Positions 47,874 to 59,035 of a stretch of DNA of 64,000 nucleotides are shown here, piece by piece (positions within the stretch are counted from its first letter, which is position 1; each line of letters starts with the position of its first letter). Source of the stretch: Begonia masoniana. Its lineage: Eukaryota; Streptophyta; Magnoliopsida; Cucurbitales; Begoniaceae. Location: positions 49,207,259 through 49,271,258 of the forward strand of contig CM039503.1 in assembly GCA_022432975.1 (NCBI GenBank). The letters are read 5' to 3'. Below the pieces are notes generated by a model that saw only the letters and a program-made list of their open reading frames with translations, searched no databases and had not been told where the DNA came from. The translations under genes and the position numbers were made by a program.

Positions 47874-48953
47874 TTAACATGAGAAAACAGTGCTCTTGAA
47901 AGCATGAGCTGAGAACCACAAAGGAAGCGCTGAATTATTCTTCATCGAATACATTTCTTTCCACACCCGACTCATTCTGTGATACACCAATACCTGCTTA
48001 TGGGTAGCTAAAAACACATATTCGCCAGTTTGGCTGATCGGGAAGATGCCTGGCATCATTCCTCTGATGCATCTAAGGCTCACAATATCTACCATATGCC
48101 ATTCTTCCTTTTCGTAGTCGACCAACACCCATATTTTCATCCAAGCCTCGGAAATTTGGATTACAGACAGGCAACCATCCAACTCCAACAGGTAGACCCT
48201 AGTGCCGGACCCGGAGCTAATTTCATCCGGTAATGGCATTTTTCTCCAAATGTCACAATCTAAATCAAGTGCAACAATACCAGAGCAGCTCCCCGTCAAC
48301 CAATGGAGAGTGCTATTAACAAATACAACTTGATTTATATTCATATGAGTGAAATGATCATCTCGAACTGAGACAAACTTCCTCCACTTGTTCAACTCTG
48401 AATCGTATACCAAGCATATAAATGTTCCATCAGGCCTGTGACTAAACGTGCGGTGGTAACCAGCCAAAACGACATTGAATTTGTTAGTGGATAAATTGCA
48501 GGCTAAACCAACAAGTGTGGCTTCGCTATCCGGATAAAACCTGGTCAAAGGTCTTTCCCTGCTCTTTGGAAGCATCTTTAATTTACGTGTCATTGGATTA
48601 CAGACATAGAACACAGCTTTGTCAGAAATGCTCGAGCAACACAGCAATCCATTACAAGAGGCTCTAATCTTAACTCTATCTTTCAAGAAATCTAAAGAAA
48701 ATTCAGAAACGCCCCTCCGATTTTCTACACAAATCAGCCGTGATTTGAACTCCGATGAATCAGAAATCTCTACTAACACCATTGGATTTTTAACAGCGAG
48801 TTCATTATACATTCGAACAAAATACTTGTCCGAAACTAATCTGTACCATGATTTACAAACAGCTTTGCTTTTTACAAGAGACTTGACGGGCAATCTTGAT
48901 AGAATTTGCAGAACAATTTCGTCAGGAAAAAACTCATTCGTCGAAGAATTCAT
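47874..48953 (-). CDS. F-box protein with F-box-associated domain, 359 aa, single coding exon
   Basis: Likely substrate receptor of an SCF (SKP1-CUL1-F-box) ubiquitin ligase. The F-box lies at residues about 8-48 (FFPDEIVLQILSRLPVKSLV, then KSKAVCKSWYRLVSDKYF) and binds SKP1. The F-box-associated repeat region covers about residues 95-340, with CNGLLCC, VCNPMTRKLKMLP, FICLVYDSELNKWRKF, VNSTLHWLTG and YEKEEWHMVDI. The substrate is unknown. The ATG at 48953 is the first in frame. Upstream, a GT at 49037 and an AG at 48977 could bound a short 5'-UTR intron (61 nt). From memory the protein resembles the product of Arabidopsis At5g49610. No damage is visible. Confidence 0.92.
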   Translation of the reverse strand: MNSSTNEFFPDEIVLQILSRLPVKSLVKSKAVCKSWYRLVSDKYFVRMYNELAVKNPMVLVEISDSSEFKSRLICVENRRGVSEFSLDFLKDRVKIRASCNGLLCCSSISDKAVFYVCNPMTRKLKMLPKSRERPLTRFYPDSEATLVGLACNLSTNKFNVVLAGYHRTFSHRPDGTFICLVYDSELNKWRKFVSVRDDHFTHMNINQVVFVNSTLHWLTGSCSGIVALDLDCDIWRKMPLPDEISSGSGTRVYLLELDGCLSVIQISEAWMKIWVLVDYEKEEWHMVDIVSLRCIRGMMPGIFPISQTGEYVFLATHKQVLVYHRMSRVWKEMYSMKNNSALPLWFSAHAFKSTVFSC

Positions 48954-49740
48954 TATTCACGGAAAACCATCCAAATCTTAGAAATGAAAAAAATGCCCAC
49001 ATAGAACAAATCAAAGGAAAAGGTCTGAGCTGCTTACCCGTCGAAAATATTACTATGGGTAATAGACAAGACTCCGTTTTGATTCATAAAGAAGCTTTCG
49101 CTTTACATTCCAGGAAGCTCGCCAATAACGGTTGAAAATGGCATTCAGGCAAAAAACAAAGAGAGGGGAACTGATCAGGAGGGCGAAAAATATTAGGGTT
49201 TGGAGGTCAAATATACCCGGAGGACGGAGATCAGGTAGAAAGAAACGAAAGGCGAAGAATCAAACGGTGGAATGAAATTGACAGCAACAGACAGGCAGCT
49301 TACAAGGTACAAGACTTCAATTTATGTGGGATTAGTGAAAGCTAATATAATCGATGCCATTAATAAATTATTTAATTATGACAAATAATCTTTTATTTTA
49401 AATAAATTATAACGACAATCACAAAATAAACTTTAAACGATATTCCTTAACAAAACAAATCTTAAATTACTTTACGTAAACAAAATAAACATTTTTGTTT
49501 GGTCTGCCGTCAAACCCAAATATGATCGCCCGCATTTTAAGAACGGACGACCGTACAAATAATCTTTTATTTTAAATATTTATAATCAATTATAATTAAA
49601 GATTGTGTTATTATAATAATGATAAGAGTTTACAACAAATCAAAAGAGGCTCTTTAAAAACTAGCCTCTAATCAAATAATAACTTATCTACAAATGGATG
49701 GTTGATGTTGGTAAACTAAGCCTGTCCAACAGGAACATCC
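48954..49740. other. F-box 5' UTR/promoter and invertase 3' flank
   Basis: 48954-49270 should carry the F-box leader and core promoter. 49370-49660 is very AT-rich, with repeated AATAATCTTTTATTTTAAAT segments near 49384 and 49558 (a local direct duplication of about 23 bp). No gene recognised. Confidence 0.45.
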
Positions 49741-52638
49741 TTAAATCCTAGAAAACCCGTTATTGACCTTGTTACTGAGAGCACAAACACACGTCTCAAG
49801 AGACTCATAGTCCTCCCCCCACAACACCATGGATGCCTTCTCTGGATTCTTCAAAAGCATCTTCGCCGTGAGGAGACCCGAGATCGTCCATGTTTGAAAG
49901 AGCCTCGCTTGTTTCCCTACCAGCCTTCCACTTCGAGTGTCGTAGTATTCAGGCCACTTATCCTCTTTAAGCCGCTCCTCTGCCATTGCAACCGCTTTCT
50001 CCGCTAATTCCAGCCTCCCCATCTTTATGCAGGCTAGTGTAAACTGCAAGGATCAACAAGCAAGTGCTAATTAGCCACCATTTCTTTATTAAGTCTGACT
50101 CTAGGACCCGAATTGAACCATGAAATAATGTTTCCCATGCTTCGGAACCGGAATCAAAACATGGGGAACCATAACCGGACCATACGGTTCAGTCATGGTA
50201 ATTCTAGTTCGACCACAAAATACATATATTTAATGTTAAATTTGGACCGCTTTTGTGGGGCTTGGGTCGAATCATAGGTTATTTTCGGATTGCAGCTGGA
50301 TTTTAGTTTGATTTTGGTTGGATTTTTTGATTTCGCAGTACGCCACAGCTACGGCTCAATTTTTATGGTCTTTGACACCTAAAACCGTAAACTGACTGCG
50401 GCCATGTTTCTTCTACATTCAAAACCCATTACAGTTCCTATAGTGGGGAGAACCGGACCGAACCGAGACCAAACCTCGGTTCCAATTCGAAATTCGATTT
50501 CGGTCAAGTTCTCCTCACCTCTGTTAGTTCAACCTCATAGAAATTGCAGAATGCCAACCCAGAAAATAGAAGCAACTTTACCTGCCATAGTAGTGTTGGC
50601 CAAGATCCGCCATTATGATATGACCAAGGTCTGTCCTTCAACCAGGAAACAAGAATAAGTGTTTGATCGAGTGACACCAGGAAAAAATTCACAGAATGTA
50701 AAGAGTTTTACGTGTTTTTCGGATCGCTGCCTGTGACTATGCGCCATTCTTCAGCCTCCATAGCAGGAAAGCAGATCTTCAGAGGCATGTGAGCCACAAG
50801 GTCTTCCCAATTAGCTTCAATCAGTTTCAGAATTCCCTCGTTCTGCTTTGGATTGCCGAGGGATGAAGCAATGGCCCATAAATTTCCCAGAGTGAAGAAC
50901 CTGAAATCCATATGGCCAGGCTGCAGATTGCCAGCAAAATAGCCACCATCCTCTGGCATCCAATCCACCAGCCAACTAGGAATTTGATCTGGATAGATAT
51001 TGAACTTGTTGATCGCATCTGTCGAGTATTCCTCCGTCTTATAACGATATATCTCGTTCATTTTCCTCAAATCCAACCAGTAATACTCCCTGATATGGAA
51101 CGAGAGTGCGCTAAGTCGATTGTTGACAGCAGCCACCAAGTTCTTAGTTGCATCATTGACAATTAGCATTTCCCTAGAACTGCGTAAAGCCGAGTAGAAC
51201 AATGCCTGTAAAATAAATTAATTTCAGTCCAACAGCTTAAATTATTGACATTACAGCTTAACAAATACAAGCACTTTTACTCACTTGAATTTCAAGTGGG
51301 TGGCCGTGAATGCCCATCCTTCGATCAATCATGCAAGAGCCATCAGCCACGAGTAGAGTGGGAAACATGTCGAACCCATCGGCTAAACACAATTTGAGGA
51401 TTAGCTTCATGCCGGTTTGAACATCCACCCTTTCTTGAAACGTGTAGTCGCCCGTGATTTTCCCATAAGCTCTCAACAAAATAATCCACCACAACCCTTT
51501 TACAGCAGCCAAAGTAGAAGACGAATTATAAATTGTGCTAAACAAGGATTGAATACTGCCCCTAAATACTAAACAGAACAATAAAATTGTCTGTCATCGT
51601 ACCAGAATCAACAGGTGCCACACGACCAATGGCAGATTCACCAAAGTCGGGATCTAAAACTTCCTCCACGTCACTGCTTCTTCCATCAATTGGCATCGCC
51701 CTGACTTTGAAGCTTGCCGGCATCAGACCTTGACCCGGGATATAGCAGTCCACAGTCTTTTCCCAACTCTGATAAATTATCAACAACCTCAAAACATTAA
51801 AATTATGGGTGCTTTTCTTTATATGGTTAATTATGACTATGCCAAGATTCTAACTAGGTATCCTTGATTGTGAATTACCAACAAGCTAGTGGGTATAATT
51901 ATATATTTCTTGAAGAACTCTAGCAAATATTGTGCCTGTATTAATGGGAAAGAAGGTAAAACAATATTGTACCTGTAACTTTAATGTGTTGAGTAGAAAA
52001 TTCTTCACAATTTCTTCTTCTCCGTTTAGTAAAAAGGCCATGGCAGATGGGACAAAGTCACGAATGAAAACCTGGTCGTAATTCTGCGGCTCCGAGTCTG
52101 CCGGATCATTGGCTGCGATAGTTCCGACTGGATTCCCACAATAGCTCACAATTGAACTTCGGAGCAACCTCCATGCTTCCTTTTCATTCTCCGACAACTC
52201 GCTCTCAATCCTAGCCTCATTCAAATTCTTTAATCCATCTACATTTACAACCGGCTCATTGTTCTCCAACCTAGATTCTTCTCCTTTCACTGAATCAGGG
52301 CTAGTCTCTATTCTTTCTATTTCTAAAGGCTTCAAATTAAACTCTCCTTGAAAGTAAATTTTGTCGAAGCTCGTTTCGATAACATGACCTTCGGCTGAGG
52401 TAGAATGATTCCTAGTATTTGACGATACATTCGAAATCAACAAAAACCCTCTGCGACCATCTTTAACATGCTTGGATCGACCTCTATTTAAGTAAGAGAT
52501 GATGAAAGATCGACGACGAAGAGGGATAGATTTCAGTCGCAATTTCAACAAATTTTGAACAAACCTATCATTTTTACAACTAAGGACAATTTTACAGGGA
52601 TTCATGCCGGAGATTCCATTACAGCAACTAGGATTCAT
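49741..52638 (-). CDS. alkaline/neutral invertase (GH100), 629 aa, six coding exons, probably organellar
   Basis: Cleaves sucrose to glucose and fructose at near-neutral pH. Exons on the minus strand: 52638-51973, 51768-51603, 51496-51285, 51205-50712, 50630-50582, 50043-49741; all GT-AG and in phase. The N-terminal ~150 residues are Arg/Ser-rich and poorly conserved, as in the alpha group with mitochondrial or plastid transit peptides. The GH100 region starts near residue 155 ([20 protein letters not shown]) with [76 protein letters not shown] and [12 protein letters not shown]. The tail is [12 protein letters not shown]. Length fits the alpha group (about 610-665). Whether mitochondria or plastids are the site cannot be told. 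Intron 5 (50044-50581) holds repeat-like DNA. Confidence 0.94.
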
Positions 52639-52960
52639 CGTTTTACCGCCTATATATAATGTATCGATCCAGAAACAAAAAGAGATAGGAGTTCAGAACT
52701 ACGCAGGCGTCTGTTGAGCTCTAAAGAATGGGATCAAGAAACAGAGAGGATCTCCAATGGGCAACGAACAGTATGAACGGATAAACAATAGAAAGAATAT
52801 ACAGACTAAAAAATGAAGAGGGTGATGAACTTACAGTTGATAGAAGATGGGTTTGGAAAGATTCAAGAAATTAAGGAGGGAGATTAGATTAATGGGTGTG
52901 GCCGGTGGGTTCGGAAGGGGAACACTTTATAGATGAGGAAACTTGGAAAGTTGATTAAAG
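52639..52960 (-). promoter_or_regulatory. invertase leader and core promoter
   Basis: On the minus strand a TATA-like CTATAAAGTG lies at about 52924-52933. A GTAAGT donor near 52832 and a CAG acceptor near 52700 could bound a 5'-UTR intron before the ATG at 52638. These are inferred from sequence only. Confidence 0.4.
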
Positions 52961-55900
52961 CGGACCATGTCCATGGCGTCCTAGATTTGATTTCATTCCT
53001 CTGGGAAATTACCTTTAACCCCAAGGTTCCCATACTCTAATTTTGAATCCGATATTTTTATGTCATTTATCTCTTAGTAAATATATATTTATTTTAATTT
53101 TTCTATTGATAAATACTCACTAATTTGATATTTTATTTTTTAAAAAATTATTTTTTACTTACTTATAATGATTAAATAATAAATAAATTTTATGTCAATG
53201 AATGATATTAATTACCTTATAATTAAGATTACCATTAAAAAATTAAATAGTTTAATAAGCAATATTATAAGAAGAATGCTACCATAAGCAATGATGCATA
53301 TTTTATTATTAATTATTAATATAATATTATAATAAATTATAAATACTTTAAATAATAATAAAAAACAAACAAGGGTATTATAGTCCAAAGGAGAATACTG
53401 AATATTTGGGTCGACAATCGTGTACGAAAAGTGAGGAAAAAAATTATCCAACAAGAAAATTACTTGTTCAAGAATGCCACGTGGAAGCTTGTGATTTGTC
53501 GTGTGAAAAGACACAAGGACAGACATTGAATATGCAAAGTCACACGAGATTGGCGTTGGACCAAAGACTTGTCGTATTTAACACATTGGGAAGAAATTGA
53601 AACACGTTTTGTTGGATTGGGATTGAATAAGAACAAAGCTGACTAAGCATTGATTAGACCCTATCCAGATAGCTTCATAGATGGGCTGGCCATAGTAGCC
53701 CAGTCCAACCAATTACAAACAATTGAATTTAATTTTAACATTTATTTTTATAATAATTATTACTCAAAAGAATTGTTTTCAAACCAATTTATAAATAAAC
53801 GGTTAAGAATGTAACGCTAATAATTGACAAAATAAAATAAACACGAAAAAACATAGATACCAAGATTTACATGAAAAACTCTTCTAAGAAAAATCATGGA
53901 CAGATGAAATAAATTCACTAATCAGAAATCAAGATACAATTGAGTTTTGTGAATCGAACATTAAAATACGTGGATAAAACACAAAACTTTAATATTTATA
54001 TACAGACCCAACCCAACCCACTAAAATTTGGATCGCACTGAACTCTAACTTAGACTGAATTAACTTAACTTATGAATATAACTTTAGACTAACTGAGTAG
54101 TGTACAAACTAACTATTTGGTTGCATAAATAATTGAGTGTACTTTATAAACGAATTAATTAAATAACTTTATTAAAGCAACTCATAATCGACTAATTATT
54201 TATAAAACTTGGATATGATTAATAGAATAGTAAGTGACACCCATGATTGAGAACATAACCCCAACTCCATACTAGAGGAAAAAAGATTAACTTATTTTAA
54301 CAACAAAGGCAAACTACTTTTCTTAATTTAATTAAACCCCATTTCTCTTTTTGTGCTCAACATAATTTCCATAAATAATTGGACCTTATCTAAATTCTCC
54401 TTCTTCCTCCCTACATGTGCCCCGTGGAAATGGAAAAGAAATGAGTAACTTAAATTCTCCTTCGATCTTCATAGTGATATTTTCCCTGCCAGTTACGTTA
54501 ATTTAGTGTATCACATTCATCTTTTTTTTTTTTTTTTTTCGTTTGTTCGATTTTCTAACAAATTTAGTTATAATTTATCTTTAAAATTGAAATCAAACAA
54601 AACCAAACCAACAATCTCAGTTTCGGTGGGTTCCAAATGAATCGGTCCCACCTACAAATGGGATGAAACCTTTTCCACAATTGGTAAAAAAAAAAAAAAA
54701 AAAATCAATCACTCCCCAAAAGTCTTATGTTTTTAATTAGTTTTAAACCCTATTTTTTGTCAAAGCATTCATACTATAACCCTCAATTATTAACTTTTGA
54801 TCGAAATTAAATATTGTAAAATAGCCACGGCGACTATCGAAAATGCACATTAAGACGAAGCATGAAGTGAAAGGCGGTGACTAGGCATATGGACGAGCAC
54901 GACAATGAGAAATTACACATTTCAATCGATCTCGTGTTTGCCAAAATTAGACAAGCACGAGAATGAGAAATTACGTATAGTAGGCATACTCTTTACTAAT
55001 AATAAAGGAAAGGGAAGGGAAGGGAAATAAAATAGGAGTTGCCCTAGACGTTACGGGTGGGGAAGATGCAACATAAAAACGTACCTTAAAAGAGCAGGCA
55101 AGAAGGCCTAAAAACATTTAAAGGGTAACAGCCCTTAGGCCTAATCAAAAGGTCTTGTGGCTGTCTCAAACCCTAATCTTCGTTTTCATTACAAATCTTC
55201 ACGCAATTGATGAATTCAATTTGTTGAAGAGGAAATGACGTCCACTTTTTATTTCCTCTGTTTGGTATCACACAGGTGTTTCTTAGTAGTATTTATGGGT
55301 AGCTTTTTTGCTTTTTCCTAGTTTTACCTTTTTTTTTTTAACTCGAGCTTCTAGGCTGAATTGGTTGCTCTTATTTTTCATCGTCTTCTTCTTCATATTT
55401 GGACGCTAATTTGACATTTACAATATGCTCTCTCCCGTAGAGGGCAATTTCTATCACTGTTAGGATCACCTATGCTGATAAGTAATAGTTAGAATGCAAA
55501 TTGATTTAAATTATAGTTAGATCGAGTTGGATCAGACTTATATTTAATATTAGAATTTTTGTAGTTTTTTTGTATATTGATACTTGAGTAGTAAATCTTA
55601 TAATACTTTGATTTCAATACAGTGGTTTTTTATCTGCATTTGATTTATTTTTCTAATGAATTTTCCACATAAATCTCGATTTTCTTGTTTTTTTTTTCAA
55701 TTTTAGTTCGATTCTCAACCGTAATAAATTATTAAAAATGTAAAAAACTTAAGTCAATTCAATTATTTAAACATAGATGCATTCATGATAAACTTTTGGT
55801 TTTGGTGAAATGGGTGGCAAGAGAAGAATCTCATGCATGGCTTTATTCATTGTACCTCATAATGAGACTAATTAATAAAATATAAATAATTAAAACTATT

Positions 55901-57493
55901 TATGTGATTTAATAAATTACTTAATTACACAATTATTTATTTATATTTTGAAAATGAAATTCAATATTTATATTTATATTTTTTTAAAAAAATTAAAGTT
56001 TTTAAAGAAGGGATTGGGTTGGGGAATTGTTTCAATGGTTGCGGCTGTCAGTGCTTCAGCCCAGGAAGCCTAACCAGATGGGATTATTCTCTTTCATTAT
56101 TTTCGTCAAAGTTGGGACACGTGGCGCATAATAAACAGGTTACCTCTTTTTTTGGACCACCCAAAACAGCGCTCGTCTCTTTTTAAAGCACGTGGCTTTT
56201 TTAAATGCCCGCCGCCATCCCCATCTTCCTTCTCTCTCCTCTCTCCTCTCTGACTCTCTTTCCACCATGCTTCTGTTCACACTGTTCACAATTCACACGT
56301 GCTCCAGTCACTTCTCTCACACGTGCACTATTTTTAAAATTTTTGGGTTAAAACACAAAATAAATAAAAATGAAACTCTAAGTTTGACATTCGTTAAATT
56401 TTATAATTCAATCTTAATTTTCAAATAAGCTTAGTTTAAAATTTATTTTTCAATGATTTTTTTTGTCTAAATTAAAATTATTTATTTTGATTTTAATCTC
56501 TTAAATTAATCAACTCAAACAAGTTACTTCATTTCTTTTTCCACCTTTTTTCCTTTCCCAATATCTTCTACTCAATTGTTTTATCATATACATGCATCTA
56601 TCGTGAACTAATCATTGAAGGAGATCTTGAGACTAGATATAATAAATTGAAACGACTCTTAATCTATAAAGAATAAAATACTTTGCCTATTTTTGTCTTT
56701 TTAATTTATTTTTATTTTTCATTTATATTAATAAACAAATAAAAGCAGATATTACCCAAAGAATAAAATACTATATTTATTCTCTTAAAATATTCACAGA
56801 CATTTTAAACAATATTATCTGCGATTTATGTAATAAATTATAAATAGTTGACGTCAACGAGCATTTTAAAAGAATAGAATAAGAGAGTAAACATATTATT
56901 ATTCCGTACTGAAAATAAAAAAATCGGGGAAATACTTAAATTTATAAAAGTACCCTTGCTAGAAATCAAAGTAGGAAAACTATTCCTAGAATAAAAAGAT
57001 GATTGCCCCACTTACGCTAGTTACTATTAGTAGGTCTAATGTGGGGCCGTGGCACAATGCTTGCATAATCTCAAATGGAAGAGGTAAAGCATTGTACTTC
57101 GATGGCATTTGTTAGCACATGATAAGATTGCGTTAGCCACTCGTCTTTTGGGATTGAAAGAGACCCATGAAATGGGCCAATCTAGAAGTTCAAGCAAGCT
57201 AGAACACTTCATTACTGTAATTAGGACGAAATTAGCTGTATGTTAAAAGAAATTAATCTTAGTTTACTTCAAAAGTAGAAGCATCAAGAAACGAATAGTG
57301 AGCTTAGATTCAATGGAGAAGATGGAGTTTAGAAGCAGAAGGACATGGTCATCGTCCTCAATCTAACCTCTGTCAGTCACTAAGTCTATCTCTTCCTAGA
57401 AATATTCTGTTCTTTGTTTTTCTTTCATCTACAAGCTCTTTCTCACTTCCCTCCTCTGTCTTTTATTGCTTTCTTGATTTTGTTTCAGTTAAT
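52961..57493. other. long AT-rich intergenic region
   Basis: About 4.5 kb with no recognised gene. Contents: very AT-rich DNA (53030-53400, 53750-54300), a T19 run near 54521-54539, an A18 run near 54687-54704, and a telo-box-like AAACCCTAA near 55169. GGAAGGGAA repeats occur near 55008-55025, and a cluster of CACGTG-type sites at 56117-56330. Frames here are short and of low complexity. Confidence 0.5.
56117..56330. promoter_or_regulatory. cluster of four ACGTG (G-box-like) sites
   Basis: GACACGTGGCGC near 56117, GCACGTGGC near 56188, CACACGTGC near 56297 and CACACGTGC near 56319. The first two carry ACGTGGC, the core of ABA-response and bZIP/bHLH sites. They lie 1.2 kb beyond the 3' end of the MYB gene; the controlled gene is unknown, and chance or a distant enhancer are both possible. 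Confidence 0.4.
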
Positions 57494-58790
57494 TTATAAA
57501 ACTGTGTTGGTAAGATGCTGCTGTAAGAACCAAACGTCGTCATCCTTCCACAAGTCGTCGGCCGTCGCGTCGCCGCCGTCCATTTGCCACTGCTGCTGTG
57601 GGTGATCCATATTTTCGAAGTCCAGTGCTGCCTGATCATGATTGAAGCAGACTGCAGGAGGAGTCGTCGTGAAGTATGACTTTGGATAATCTGCTATCGG
57701 GCCGGCTCCGAAGTTTGGGATATTATAGTAATCCGCCACGTCGGACGCCGGTGAAACATGAGTGCCAAAGGATTCCGAGGAGGCTATGGCGCTGGAATTC
57801 TCCGGCGTGTAACTGTGGTTGACCATTTGAGCCAAATGCAAATGATGCCCCTCGTGAAAGTTGAGGTATTCTCCATTAACGGCGTTGGGGTGGTAGTTGG
57901 TTGTCGTCGAGATGGCTGCATCGGCACAGCCGACCACTAAGGAAGCGGCGGCAGAGGAGGAGGAAGACGGTGTAGCTGCAGCCGCCTGGATGCGTTCGGC
58001 GAGCCTTGGCATCCACAGGTAACGCATTGTGTCCTTAAATTGCTTGCTATCTACGTCGCATTTGAGTTGCTTGGCGTGTTTTTGGACACGGGTTCTCCAA
58101 TAGTTTTTAATCTCGTTGTCGGTTCTTCCCGGCAAATGCTGTGCTATTTTCGACCATCTGATTATCAGGATAAGAGCAGAATTAAAACCCAATTAAAAAT
58201 ACAACGTTGTAATCGGAAAGAAATAAGCTCGTAAAAACCTGTTTCCCCAACGAGAATGAAGCTCGAGAATCATAAGTTGTTCTTCGAGAGTGATGTTTCC
58301 TCGTCGTACATCCGGCCGTAGGTAGTTCAGCCACCGCAACCTGCAGCTCTTTCCGGTTCGTTTCAGACCTGTTTGAAATCAAATCAAATGATCTTAATAA
58401 GAATCTAAAATTCAGTCACGGGAGAACTGTCAGGTAAAAACCCACTATATCTCTTCTTTTAACCTTTTTCAATAAAGATCTTTACGTTATATGTCTCTGT
58501 GTTTTTTTGCAATTGCAGTGGACGGCCAGAGGAGCGGCCATGGCCATGAAAGCCATAACAGAGAAATTAATTACAGTGTTAATATTTGAATTATATTTCT
58601 CCTCCTCCTCAGACAACAAACTCGAATTACCTGCGCAGCGAGCGAGAGAGTTCCATCTGCCTTCACCATGATTGGAGATGTAGTTGATGAGGGTGATATC
58701 TTCTTCCACGGTCCAAGGTCCTCTCCTTAACTCCATGTCTTCCTCGCAGTTTTGAACGACGGAGCTACTTCCCCTCCTCTTGACATCCAT
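57494..58790 (-). CDS. R2R3-MYB transcription factor, subgroup 20 (MYB108/MYB62-like), 317 aa
   Basis: Nuclear DNA-binding regulator. Exons on the minus strand: 58790-58631, 58368-58239, 58157-57494; GT-AG and in phase. R2 spans residues about 22-73 ([20 protein letters not shown], then [20 protein letters not shown]). R3 spans about 75-124 ([37 protein letters not shown]). The third Trp-type positions are normal, with Ile replacing the first Trp of R3 as usual. After R3 the block [20 protein letters not shown] (127-146) and PRLAER are the subgroup-20 signature (MYB2/62/78/108/112/116), linked in Arabidopsis to stress, phosphate, hormone and anther responses. An ATG 48 bp upstream (58838) is in frame; 58790 was chosen because its product matches relatives. 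The C-terminus is Ser/Ala-rich and acidic. Confidence 0.95.
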
Positions 58791-59035
58791 TTCCTTGAGT
58801 GGGACGACTGATTGATTGAAACGAAAAGCAATTTTCAAACTTTTGATTTGCAGAGAAAGAGAGAGAGAGAGAGGAGAAGAAGAAGGAGAGAGAGAGAGAG
58901 AATTATCACAGGAGGAGAGAGGAAGTGGGGCTTTTATAGATTAGAAAGGAGTTTGAAAATGGGAGAAGAGAGACGAGAAGTGTAGACATGGGAGGGAGAG
59001 TTAGGAGAAGGAAGCCGCAACAAGAAGATAATTTT
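58791..59035 (-). promoter_or_regulatory. MYB core promoter with TATA box and GA-rich leader
   Basis: On the minus strand TATAAAAG lies at 58938-58931, about 140 bp before the ATG. Between them the plus strand has two GA runs (about 58856-58876 and 58888-58902), i.e. CT-rich in the transcript. This layout is typical for plant genes. Confidence 0.6.

Noticed and set aside
55200..55360. C-box (TGATGA) and D-box (CTGA) that might frame a snoRNA
   Set aside because: They are about 150 nt apart, the C-box lacks the preferred purine, and no terminal stem was seen.
56192..56428. 78-codon plus-strand frame after a CT-rich stretch
   Set aside because: Composition is CT-repeat-driven at the start and AT-rich at the end; no recognisable family.
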